A program made the position numbers and the translations under genes. The notes under the pieces are model-generated. The model saw only the letters and a program-made list of their open reading frames with translations. It did no database searches and was not told where the DNA came from. From a virus: a DNA stretch of 64,000 nt. Position 1 is the stretch's first letter, and each line of letters starts with the position of its first letter. This document shows positions 9,486 to 16,643 of this stretch, piece by piece. The stretch lies in IMG/VR virus record IMGVR_UViG_3300021424_000009, positions 1 through 64,000 of that record; one strand, 5' to 3'.

Positions 9486-10501
9486 TGGCTCGTTCTTATC
9501 TCGGCTATGTGTCATCGCAGACAACGGACACGGTTGTTGCCACCGCCTCCTCTATTCCCACGGTCTACACATTCACGACGACTGGTGCGAACAACTGGAC
9601 TGTGCCAGCAGGCGTGACCTATGTGATTGCCAACATTCAGGCAGGCGGCGGCGGTGTTCGCAACGGCTCAACTGCGGCTGGTTCTGGTGGCAGTAGTTCA
9701 GTGGCGTTCTCAGCAGGCACTCAGACCGCTCTTGGCGGCGACCCAAATGGCTCACCAAGTTCGGACTTCAAAACATCCAATACAAGCCACAACATAAGTC
9801 CAAACGATTATGGTGCTGGTGGAAAACGTGGCTTTTACGACGGAGCGACACCTCCTGCTGGTGGCGTATACATTGTAAATGTGCAAGGTGGTCGTGGTGG
9901 GTTCTTGCGTGTTGGTGGTGCAGTTACCGAAGGCGCAACGCTCGTGGTGACTGTTGGTGCTGGTGGAACTGCTGGGTCTAACGGTGTCGCAGGTCAGCAG
10001 GGAATCGTGACGCTTGAGGCGTACTCAGGGAACAAGCGTCGTTGCGAACTGTTCACGACTAGTGGCACATTCACCCCGCCAGCAGGTGTTACAAAAGTTA
10101 TGGCAACTATTGTTGGCGGTGCTGGTGGTATGACTACTACTGATGGAACTGGGACTGCTGGAAGTAGCAGTTCGGTTGCCTTCTCGGGTGGCACGCAAAC
10201 TGCGCTTGGTGGTCAATTAGTTACTCATTACCGTGTTGGCTATGATGCGGTGAACTACCTCATCAACGCAAAGGCGAACACGGGGGAAGCGACTACGTAT
10301 CTTCACCAAAGCACTGGTGGCGGTGTATTCAATGTTTGGGGTGGATTTACAGAAGGTACAAGGGGGCGACGAATCGTTGTGAGCGACACTGTTACGCCTT
10401 CAGTCGGTGTTACGGTCACAGTCGGTCTTGGCGGTAATGTACAGGGTACAGCAAACGCCGCTGCAAGCGGTTTCGTAAACATTGAATACGAGGTTCCGTG
10501 A
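9485..10501 (+). CDS. Glycine-rich fibre/adhesin-like protein, 338 aa
   Basis: Shares its N-terminus with the 8335 protein (LGYVSSQTTDTV). It contains two tandem half-domains: YTFTTTGANNWTVPAGVTYV followed by SSSVAFSAGTQTALGG, then FTTSGTFTPPAGVTKV followed by SSSVAFSGGTQTALGG. Each half ends with a GGRGGFL or GFTEGTRG stretch and a TVTVG(A/L)GG strand. The halves therefore arose by internal duplication. Glycine runs are shorter than in the other polyglycine proteins. A receptor-binding or capping role is inferred. No CGG codon is in phase; CGT and CGA are used. Confidence 0.65.
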   Translation: MARSYLGYVSSQTTDTVVATASSIPTVYTFTTTGANNWTVPAGVTYVIANIQAGGGGVRNGSTAAGSGGSSSVAFSAGTQTALGGDPNGSPSSDFKTSNTSHNISPNDYGAGGKRGFYDGATPPAGGVYIVNVQGGRGGFLRVGGAVTEGATLVVTVGAGGTAGSNGVAGQQGIVTLEAYSGNKRRCELFTTSGTFTPPAGVTKVMATIVGGAGGMTTTDGTGTAGSSSSVAFSGGTQTALGGQLVTHYRVGYDAVNYLINAKANTGEATTYLHQSTGGGVFNVWGGFTEGTRGRRIVVSDTVTPSVGVTVTVGLGGNVQGTANAAASGFVNIEYEVP

Positions 10502-10689
10502 TGAACATTTACGGCAAAGTTGAGAACGGTGTTTGCACTGTAGTCACTGAAGCAGATGCGTCGTGGCGTGGGCTGGAAGAGGCGACTTGGATTATGAGCG
10601 AACCCGACAATGTTGCGTGGGTTGGTGCAACTGTTGTTGATGGAGTGTTTGAGAAACTGCCGTCACCACCAGAGCAGCCCCTACCATGA
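10501..10689 (+). CDS. Small hypothetical protein, 62 aa
   Basis: Start chosen at ATG 10501, which overlaps the upstream TGA (TGATG). The N-terminus MNIYGKVENGVCTVV matches the style of the 72-aa protein at 9267 (TFAKVENGIVTDVRVV). The rest differs and ends in a proline-rich LPSPPEQPLP. Immediately downstream, in another frame, sits a copy of the end of the 9267 gene, so the C-terminus here looks replaced or frameshifted by recombination. Function unknown. Confidence 0.5.
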   Translation: MNIYGKVENGVCTVVTEADASWRGLEEATWIMSEPDNVAWVGATVVDGVFEKLPSPPEQPLP

Positions 10690-10721
10690 ACGATGTATTC
10701 GTCGCACCGACACAAGAATAA
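10686..10721 (+). pseudogene. Gene-end remnant related to the 9267 gene
   Basis: The bases from 10689 repeat at least 22 bases of the 3' end of the 9267 gene (near 9450) and encode NDVFVAPTQE then a stop. This frame has only 11 codons after an ATG and overlaps the end of the 62-aa gene, so it looks like a scar left by recombination between related small genes. Confidence 0.5.
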
Positions 10722-10758
10722 TTTTATTATTTAAATAGATTTTTAATGATTTTTATGA

Positions 10759-10764
10759 TACTAT
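10759..10764 (+). promoter_or_regulatory. TACTAT -10-like box
   Basis: TACTATATA lies in the AT-rich 81-base gap between the GC-rich cassette genes and the ATG at 10803, which has its own AGGAGG at 10787-10792. Likely promoter for the following small genes. Confidence 0.4.
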
Positions 10765-10802
10765 ATACAGAGACATTATCTTAATTAGGAGGATATTTTA
10801 AA

Positions 10803-11159
10803 ATGGCACATTTTGCGCAAATCAATTCCGACAATGTCGTCACACAAGTCATTGTGGTCGGCAATGCCGACTGTGGTGGTGGAGATTATCCAGCCTCAGA
10901 TTCAGTTGGTGCGGCATTCTGCACAAGCCTTTTGGGTGGTACTTGGAAGCAAACATCTTATAATAACAATTTCCGTAAGCGTTATGCTGGAATTGGATAT
11001 ACGTTCAATGCAGAACTTGATGCATTTGTTGCACCAAAGCCCTATCCGTCTTGGACGTTGAACCAAACTACAGCAGACTGGGAAGCACCAGTTGCTAAAC
11101 CTGCTGAAGGAAATTGGACCTGGAATGAAGCCAGCCAACAATGGGATGAACTAGCCTAA
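10803..11159 (+). CDS. Small virion-type protein, 118 aa
   Basis: A strong AGGAGG lies ten bases before the ATG. The sequence MAHFAQI, VVTQVIVVGN, GTWKQTSYNNNFRKRYAGIG, YTFNAELDAFVAPKPYPSW and terminal NWTWNEASQQW is typical of a family seen beside fibres in T4-like cyanophages and other aquatic phages. The C-terminal W-rich part (PSWTLNQTTADWEAP) looks like a small binding module. The 72-aa protein at 9267 is a shorter relative. No enzymatic motif is seen, and a structural or accessory role is inferred. Confidence 0.7.
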   Translation: MAHFAQINSDNVVTQVIVVGNADCGGGDYPASDSVGAAFCTSLLGGTWKQTSYNNNFRKRYAGIGYTFNAELDAFVAPKPYPSWTLNQTTADWEAPVAKPAEGNWTWNEASQQWDELA

Positions 11160-11186
11160 GTTTTAATATAAAAAGGAGATAACTAA

Positions 11187-11447
11187 ATGCCAATAGATTT
11201 TCCTGGATCTCCATCGGTAAACGACGTTCATTCTGATGGTGGTAGGAGCTGGACTTGGAATGGAACCTCGTGGGTATTAAATACTTATGTTGGTGTTGTA
11301 CCTCCTGGTGCAGTTGGCGCAACACAATTGGCGGCAAATGTCGTTACATCAGCACATTTAGCAGCTAATGCAGCTGTTAATAATTTAGGATTTACACCAG
11401 CATCGACTGGTAAAAGTATTGCAATGTCAATAGTTTTTGGAGGATAA
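11187..11447 (+). CDS. Short fibre-module protein, 86 aa
   Basis: AAGGAG precedes the ATG. MPIDFPGSPSVNDV and SWTWNGTSWVLN form the shared N-terminal module. It is followed by two shaft-type repeats (GATQLAANVVTSAHLAANAAV) of the kind repeated 11 times in the 571 fibre, and by NNLGFTPAS. It is therefore a miniature fibre, possibly a deletion derivative or a coupling protein. The stop lies three bases before the next start. Confidence 0.6.
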   Translation: MPIDFPGSPSVNDVHSDGGRSWTWNGTSWVLNTYVGVVPPGAVGATQLAANVVTSAHLAANAAVNNLGFTPASTGKSIAMSIVFGG

Positions 11448-11450
11448 ATC

Positions 11451-12128
11451 ATGACAGCACCAAATATCGTGGCAGTCACGACAATAAAAGGTCAAACAGC
11501 AGTTCTTGCTGTTACTACGACCGCCACACCCATTTTGAAGAACGAGGGCAGCAGTGCAGGCACGACCATCGTGGTCACCAACAGTGGCGCGTCCGCCTAT
11601 GTAGTCGGCGGCTCCAATAACGCGACTCTCAACCTAACACGTGGTGCAACTTATACATTTCAAGTATCTGCTTCTGGTCATCCGTTTTGGATTCAAAGTT
11701 CATCTGGTGCTTACAACGCAGCGAATGTAGTTACATCTGGTATTAGAAATAACGGCACGGAACTTGGTTACATCACTTATCAGATTCCTGCTGACGCACC
11801 GAACACCCTGTACTACGCCTGCCAACACCATTCGGCTATGGCGGGCACGATAAACGTAACTGGTACTGCGAGCAACTCCAACAAGGTGCTTAAGGTTAAC
11901 GCGCTGTACGTCTCCAACGTGGACGGAACAAACGCCGCAGATATAACAGTGGACATTGTTCGTTCGGGTACAGGATATAGGCTTGCTTCGACGATAGCCG
12001 TTCCAGCCGACTCAACGCTGGACGTTATCTCCAAGTCTATTTATCTTGAGGAGGGCGACCAACTTCGCCTTACTGCTCTTGTGAACGGCGACCTGGAGGC
12101 GGTCTGCTCTTACGAAGAGATTAGTTAA
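11451..12128 (+). CDS. Virion protein with inserted cupredoxin-like domain, 225 aa
   Basis: Outer parts (MTAPNIVAVTTIKGQTAVLAV at the start; VNALYVSNVDGTNAADITV and SIYLEEGDQLRLTAL at the end) match a small phage structural family. Between them, about residues 50-143, lies a blue-copper-like domain: NATLNLTRGATYTFQVS, GHPFWIQS and YYACQHHSAMAGTI. The likely ligands are the His of GHPF, the Cys, the second His of CQHH and the Met, the classic type-1 copper set. Such domains occur in some cyanophage tail proteins. Copper binding is inference. The stop overlaps the next start. Confidence 0.7.
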   Translation: MTAPNIVAVTTIKGQTAVLAVTTTATPILKNEGSSAGTTIVVTNSGASAYVVGGSNNATLNLTRGATYTFQVSASGHPFWIQSSSGAYNAANVVTSGIRNNGTELGYITYQIPADAPNTLYYACQHHSAMAGTINVTGTASNSNKVLKVNALYVSNVDGTNAADITVDIVRSGTGYRLASTIAVPADSTLDVISKSIYLEEGDQLRLTALVNGDLEAVCSYEEIS

Positions 12129-13114
12129 TGCGTAAACGTGGCGGACGCATCGGACCGTTGCAAACGGTAACAGTAGCGGCAGCCTCTGGGTTTTGGGATT
12201 TAACCACGCAGCAACAGCAAAGAGGCGCTTTGGCATGGATTGGTTCGCCAACTCCAAATGTTGAATACATCATTGTTGCTGGCGGCGGTGGCGGCGGTTC
12301 TTGGGTTGGGTCTGGAGGTGGCGCTGGGGGTTACCGTTCATCCGTTTCTGGAGAAAATTCTGGTGGAGGATTTCCTGCTGAAACAACAGTGCAATTGTAT
12401 AGCGGTGCTACATATGCCGTCGTTGTCGGTGCTGGTGGGCCTGGACACAAACAGGGGACAACCACGGGGTCAAGTGGGACAAATTCCTCTTTTGATTCAA
12501 TAATTTCCGTTGGTGGTGGCAGAGGTGGTTCATACGAGTGGCAAACTGCATTGAGCGGAGGTTCTGGAGGTGGCGCGGGTGGTGGCCATAGTGGTGCGGG
12601 TTCTCCAGGAACTGGTACTGCTGGTCAGGGCTATGATGGCGGAACAGTTCCAAACGGTGGGACATATCCAGGTGCGGGCGGTGGCGGCGCTGGTGGTGTA
12701 GGTGCAAATGGCGGTGCGACTGGCGGGAATGGTGGCGCGGGCGTTCAGTCTTCGATTAACGGCACAGCAACATTCAGGGCTGGCGGCGGCGGTGGTGGAC
12801 ATAACTCAGGGAGTAGCCCTGGGTCTGGCGGTAACGGTGGCGGCGGTGCAGGTGCGTATGGCGTTGCCAGTGGCGCAATAGCCTCACCTGGACTACCCAA
12901 TATGGGTGGCGGCGGCGGTGGAGCAGGACAGGGGAACGATTCGCCAGCGTCCGCGGGTGGCAACGGCGGCTCTGGTGTCGTAATCATTCGCTACCTAACA
13001 TCCTCTGGTATTTCCGCCACTGGTGGAACAAAAGAAGTCGGACCCGCTGGCGCAGCCGCCTATACGGTTCACTCGTTCACTTCCACTGGCTCGTTCAGTT
13101 TGGTAGTCGCATAA
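12128..13114 (+). CDS. Polyglycine adhesin-like protein, 328 aa
   Basis: The start ATG overlaps the previous TAA (TAATG). A basic N-terminus (MRKRGGRIG) and a short helix precede VEYIIVAGGGGGG and long glycine runs. A GVVIIRYL strand and a terminal YTVHSFTSTGSFSLVVA strand close the protein. The layout matches the other polyglycine proteins in the cassette (4420, 5265, 8335). A polyglycine-II adhesin fold is inferred. Arg codons are CGT, CGC, AGA and AGG only. A 69-base AT-rich gap follows and marks the end of the GC-rich cassette. Confidence 0.7.
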   Translation: MRKRGGRIGPLQTVTVAAASGFWDLTTQQQQRGALAWIGSPTPNVEYIIVAGGGGGGSWVGSGGGAGGYRSSVSGENSGGGFPAETTVQLYSGATYAVVVGAGGPGHKQGTTTGSSGTNSSFDSIISVGGGRGGSYEWQTALSGGSGGGAGGGHSGAGSPGTGTAGQGYDGGTVPNGGTYPGAGGGGAGGVGANGGATGGNGGAGVQSSINGTATFRAGGGGGGHNSGSSPGSGGNGGGGAGAYGVASGAIASPGLPNMGGGGGGAGQGNDSPASAGGNGGSGVVIIRYLTSSGISATGGTKEVGPAGAAAYTVHSFTSTGSFSLVVA

Positions 13115-13170
13115 CTATGCCAATTTAATTAAAATATTTTACATAAGATGCAATAGACCTATTTATCTGC

Positions 13171-13176
13171 TATAAT
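13171..13176 (+). promoter_or_regulatory. TGCTATAAT extended -10, leaderless arrangement
   Basis: TATAAT with an upstream TG lies seven bases before the ATG at 13184, and no Shine-Dalgarno sequence separates them. This is the geometry of a promoter giving a leaderless mRNA. Confidence 0.5.
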
Positions 13177-13183
13177 TGTTAAT

Positions 13184-13987
13184 ATGGCTATAGAACAAAC
13201 ACAAACACAAATAACAATACCAAAAGAAAAGATTCAAGAGTGGAATATTTTCTTTGCTCTGCCATGCTATGATTCACACGTCACAGAACCATTCATGATG
13301 TCTTTATTACAGGCACTTATGTTTTATAAAGATGTCGGCCTTAAGTATTCTGTTTGTACGATATCCGATTCTTTGATCAATCGCGCAAGAAATAATCTTG
13401 CCGCTAAGTTCATGGCAAATCCCGATTTTACTCACATGATGTTTATTGATGCAGATTTACAATTTGACAAACAATCCGTGCTAAAACTACTATGGCACGA
13501 TAAAGATGTTATAACAGCTTCATATCCAATTAAAGAAATAAATTGGGACAAGGTCAAAGAAGGTGCACAAAAAGATTTAAAATCTGAAAATCTTTTGGAA
13601 TATGGCTCCAGATACGTAGCACATTTTAAGCCCGGTGAAACTAAACTAAATATAGAAAATGGCGCAATAGAATGTTTCGAAGCTGGTACTGGCTTTATGC
13701 TAATAAAGCGTCAAGCGATTGAAAAGATGATGAAAAAATATAAAAAATTAAAGTACAAAGATGACACTTCTTCTTTAACTGAAAAAGAAGCAGATTATGG
13801 ATATGCGTTATTTAACTCCTATGTTGATGATGATGGCAGATTTTTATCTGAAGATTACGGATTCTGTCGTTACTGGCAAAAGATCGGTGGTAAGATATGG
13901 GTTGACCCAAGTATTGACCTAACGCATTTTGGTCGCATAAAATATAGCGGCAAAATGATGCAATATTTAAATAGAATAACACAATAA
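13184..13987 (+). CDS. Glycosyltransferase-like protein, 267 aa
   Basis: FFALPCYDSHV near the N-terminus, ISDSLINRARNNLAAKFM (about residues 65-82) and MMFIDADLQFD (about 86-96) match a phage family of GT-A-fold glycosyltransferase-like proteins; DAD is the expected metal-nucleotide DxD motif. IENGAIECFEAGTGFMLIKR and LSEDYGFCRYW resemble the acceptor side. The product may modify a virion protein or a host surface sugar, and the substrate is unknown. Codons return to AT-rich usage (AGA dominant). It stands alone between the adhesin cassette and a second fibre. Confidence 0.65.
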   Translation: MAIEQTQTQITIPKEKIQEWNIFFALPCYDSHVTEPFMMSLLQALMFYKDVGLKYSVCTISDSLINRARNNLAAKFMANPDFTHMMFIDADLQFDKQSVLKLLWHDKDVITASYPIKEINWDKVKEGAQKDLKSENLLEYGSRYVAHFKPGETKLNIENGAIECFEAGTGFMLIKRQAIEKMMKKYKKLKYKDDTSSLTEKEADYGYALFNSYVDDDGRFLSEDYGFCRYWQKIGGKIWVDPSIDLTHFGRIKYSGKMMQYLNRITQ

Positions 13988-14004
13988 TTTTACTTAAAAC
14001 TCAT

Positions 14005-14010
14005 TACTAT
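14005..14010 (+). promoter_or_regulatory. TACTAT -10-like box
   Basis: TACTATAAT sits in the 63-base gap before the fibre gene at 14051, with AAGGAG at 14041-14046 between. Confidence 0.4.
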
Positions 14011-14050
14011 AATGTTTGAATTATTTTAACTTATTCATATAAGGAGTGCC

Positions 14051-15248
14051 ATGGCGCGTAAAAGATTTGAAACTGCACCGACAATAACTATTTTTGACGA
14101 ATCAGCCGTATTTAAAGCCGCAACTGGTGCTACTGCAGCACTAGCAGAATTTAAGAATGCTTCAGACACAACGGTGGCTTCGGTTTCAAAAGAGCGGAAA
14201 TCTTTCGGTTTCTGGTGACCTTACGGTTACTGGTAATTTAACCGTTAACGGAAACACAACTACTCTTAATACAGAAACTTTAGCCGTAGAAGATAATACA
14301 ATTCTTCTTAATTCAAGTGTTACAGGAGCGCCATCAGCCAATGCCGGCATTGAGGTTGAGCGTGGTTCTTCTGCAAATGTAGAACTTCGTTGGAGTGAGG
14401 ATACTGACAAGTGGCAGTTTAGCAACGATGGATCGACATACGTCAATATAGCAAGCACCACAGATGTAACAAATCACGAAAACGACACAACCAGCGTTCA
14501 CGGTATTGCCGATACAGCAAACCTTGTAACGCTTGCCGGCGCACAGACACTTACCAATAAGACTCTTACATCACCAACAATAACAGGTGTATCACCAGTT
14601 ATTACATTGGCTGGAGACTTGACCGGTAACGTAACCCTAACCGACTTGGGTAGCGCAACTCTAACCGCAACAGTTGCCCCTAACTCGGTTGCTCTTGGTA
14701 CAGACACAACTGGTAACTATATGTCCGATGTTTCGGCTGGAACCGGAGTAACAGTTTCTCATACTGCAGGGGAGGGTTCAACCGCAACCATTTCAATCGG
14801 TCAAGCAGTTGGAACGGCTTCAAATGTAACATTTAATGATGTTACAGTAAGCGGAGCTCTAACTGTTACTGGTCTGATAACAATTGCAGAATCAACTGAA
14901 GTAACAGCCGATCAAACCATATCAAGCAACGTTCTTACGCTTGATTTTACTTCTACAAACGTAGGATTTGTCAATACTGCTCCTGGCGCAAACTTTACAT
15001 TGAATGTAACCAACCTTCCAACAACCGATAATAGAGCAAGTACTGTTACTGTTATCGTAACTCAAGGAGCAACTGGATACATACCAAGTGCAGTTCAAAT
15101 AGCAGGAGTTGGTCAAACAATTAAGTGGAGCGGTGGCTCAGCTCCAACTGCAACAAATGGCGCAGGAAAACTAGATATATTTAGCTTCACATTCCTAAGA
15201 AGAAGCGGAGCTTTTACAACATTTGGTGCAACCAGCCTTAACTACTAA
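14051..15248 (+). CDS. Tail fibre protein, 398 aa; one CGG +1 recoding site
   Basis: Begins MARKRFETAPTITIFDES behind AAGGAG. The first 48 codons end at the CGG at 14195. A +1 move gives GNLSVSGDLTVTGNLTVNG and then TTTLNTETLAVEDNTILLN, a fibre region well known in T4-like phages. GIEVERGSSANVELRWSED follows, then LAGAQTLTNKTLTSPTITGV (about residues 160-180), a common fibre motif. The end (KWSGGSAPTATNGAGKLDIF) also matches fibre heads. Read without the shift the protein would be 55 aa. The first fibre of the window (571) has its site at the same motif. Confidence 0.85.
14195..14197 (+). other. CGG +1 recoding site 2
   Basis: The context is GAG CGG A. The zero frame stops at 14218. The +1 frame reads GGA and continues to 15248 as KE-GNLSVSG. 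It is homologous in position to site 1. Confidence 0.85.
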
Positions 15249-15271
15249 TCCAGCGAGCCAAAGGAAAAACA

Positions 15272-15736
15272 ATGCCATTTTACAATAGCATAAGATCTAT
15301 CGGACCACTTGGTGCAGGTAGAAGAGTAAAGCTCGGAGGCTTTAAATGCCTCACCCATACCAATATTGTTACCTTTAATCCAGCAGATAACAAGTGCTAT
15401 TATCCAGCCAACTACGCGGCGACGGGAACCACCTCACAGCAACAGCAAGGACCTGGGTGCTATAGTGGTGGGGGGGCATGGGGTAGCAGCCCAGGTGCTG
15501 GTTGCTGCTGGTGCAATGCGTGCCCGTTTCAGAACTGCATAGGCTGCTTTGACGTCTCTTGTCTATGCTATAGCCCCAGCTGGGTACCCCTCGGCAACGG
15601 CGGTGGCGGTTGTTACCAGCCGTATTTCATAAACGTGAACGTAACTACATACTCATGCCCAGTAAATACGAGCATTGCGACTGTCAGCGGATCTACGTGT
15701 GTTTATCCTGCTACATATAATGCAACTTTTAGTTAA
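15272..15736 (+). CDS. Cysteine-rich hypothetical protein, 154 aa
   Basis: GGAAAAAC precedes the ATG. The protein holds about 15 cysteines, most between residues 65 and 115 (GCCWCNACPFQNCIGC, then VSCLCYSPS), along with glycine and aromatic residues. Repeats of (C)xYPA(T/N)Y occur at both ends (CYYPANYAATG and CVYPATYNATFS). No signal peptide is visible. The pattern could be a disulfide-stabilised fibre tip or a metal-binding module; I do not recognise the family. Its position directly after a fibre suggests a distal tail role. Confidence 0.6.
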   Translation: MPFYNSIRSIGPLGAGRRVKLGGFKCLTHTNIVTFNPADNKCYYPANYAATGTTSQQQQGPGCYSGGGAWGSSPGAGCCWCNACPFQNCIGCFDVSCLCYSPSWVPLGNGGGGCYQPYFINVNVTTYSCPVNTSIATVSGSTCVYPATYNATFS

Positions 15737-15794
15737 ATAAAAAATATGAATTCAATATTTTCTATACAAGATCAAAAAAAAGGATAGGATACAT

Positions 15795-16097
15795 ATGTTA
15801 CCAATAACGCCTAGTAGTTCAGATTTTAATGAAATGACATCAGAGGAAAGGGAAGCCTTTTTCAGCGAGATCTTATTGAATAATCCAGAAATCAGCCCGG
15901 CTGGATATGAGTTCTTTGCATTCGTCGTCGGGGGAAATGTGGGAGAAATCTTCATCGCCAATAAGAGCGGTATGCAACATTACATAGACACCTTTTCTTC
16001 AAACCCAATAGTCATCAAATTGACGCCAGAACAGAAAAACGTGGTTAAAAAAGGTTGGGGTTATAACAGTGAAACTGGAGTATTTTCTCAGCAATAG
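15795..16097 (+). CDS. Hypothetical protein, 100 aa
   Basis: A weak AAAGGAT lies upstream of the ATG. The sequence is acidic at the N-terminus (SDFNEMTSEEREAFFSEIL), then GYEFFAFVVGGNVGEIF, a possible hydrophobic beta segment, and ends KKGWGYNSETGVFSQQ. The terminal motif resembles the YxxNxETGxF ends of small phage structural proteins. No known family was recognised. It lies in a group of small genes between fibre and neck modules. Confidence 0.5.
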   Translation: MLPITPSSSDFNEMTSEEREAFFSEILLNNPEISPAGYEFFAFVVGGNVGEIFIANKSGMQHYIDTFSSNPIVIKLTPEQKNVVKKGWGYNSETGVFSQQ

Positions 16098-16124
16098 TAG
16101 CAAATAGATATATATGTTATGCTA

Positions 16125-16130
16125 TACTAT
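16125..16130 (+). promoter_or_regulatory. TACTAT -10-like box
   Basis: TACTATATT lies in the 61-base gap before the gene at 16159, in a stretch rich in TATA steps. It uses the same word as the boxes at 558 and 17406. Confidence 0.4.
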
Positions 16131-16158
16131 ATTGTAACTATTGAAAGCAGGTTTAATT

Positions 16159-16476
16159 ATGTCATTTGAAATTCAAGCAACAGATATCGGCCCGATAATC
16201 ATCAACAATGGACAGTTCATTGCCCTGACAAGCGAGGATTCAATGATCGAGGTATGCCAAGAAGACGGCGAGAGATTCAATATAATTCTCAACCACATTA
16301 CAGACGAACTTAAGAGCGCGTTTGATTTGTATACAGAAGGATTTTCTTTAGGGCTAAATCCGCCTTCTGGCAAGGTGTATGCTTACATGGCTGCCTACCA
16401 CCAATTTTGGATGTTCAAGAACATTCGATTTGCACAATTCCTCAGTGCTCTTGAGGGGCTTGAAGACGATGAGTGA
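16159..16476 (+). CDS. Hypothetical protein, 105 aa
   Basis: I choose ATG 16159 (MSFEIQATDIGPIIINNG) because AGCAGG lies eight bases upstream; an in-frame TTG at 16141 is less likely. The protein is acidic with SEDSMIEVCQEDGERFNIILNHI and ends LEGLEDDE. The ATG of the following zinc-ribbon gene overlaps its stop by eight bases. Similar small acidic proteins paired with a zinc-ribbon protein occur in T4-like phages, but the function is not known to me. Confidence 0.55.
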   Translation: MSFEIQATDIGPIIINNGQFIALTSEDSMIEVCQEDGERFNIILNHITDELKSAFDLYTEGFSLGLNPPSGKVYAYMAAYHQFWMFKNIRFAQFLSALEGLEDDE

Positions 16477-16633
16477 AGAAGTAACGGACGATAAATACTA
16501 CCAAGCTCGTTTAAAAATCTGTAAAGAGTGTCCAAGATTGTTTAAGCCAACTACGCAGTGTAAAGAGTGTGGTTGTTTTATGAGAGTGAAAACGAGAATT
16601 AAATCTGCGGTTTGCCCACTTGGCAAGTGGTAA
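16469..16633 (+). CDS. Zinc-ribbon protein (DUF6171-like), 54 aa
   Basis: MSEEVTDDKYYQARLKICKECP is followed by FKPTTQCKECGCFM and VCPLGKW. The pattern C-x2-C, C-x2-C-x-C, C with a terminal CPxGKW matches a small zinc-ribbon family common in T4-like and other large phages. Four or five cysteines would bind one zinc. It overlaps the upstream gene by eight bases. The molecular role is unknown. Confidence 0.75.
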   Translation: MSEEVTDDKYYQARLKICKECPRLFKPTTQCKECGCFMRVKTRIKSAVCPLGKW

Positions 16634-16643
16634 TAATATATTT

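Noticed and set aside
10498-10500. GTG just before ATG as the start of the 62-aa gene
   Set aside because: The ATG at 10501 overlaps the upstream stop and matches the related N-terminus, so it is the simpler start.
4420-13114. Long reverse-strand reading frames rich in proline or histidine
   Set aside because: They are mirror frames of glycine runs, without ribosome binding sites or known domains.
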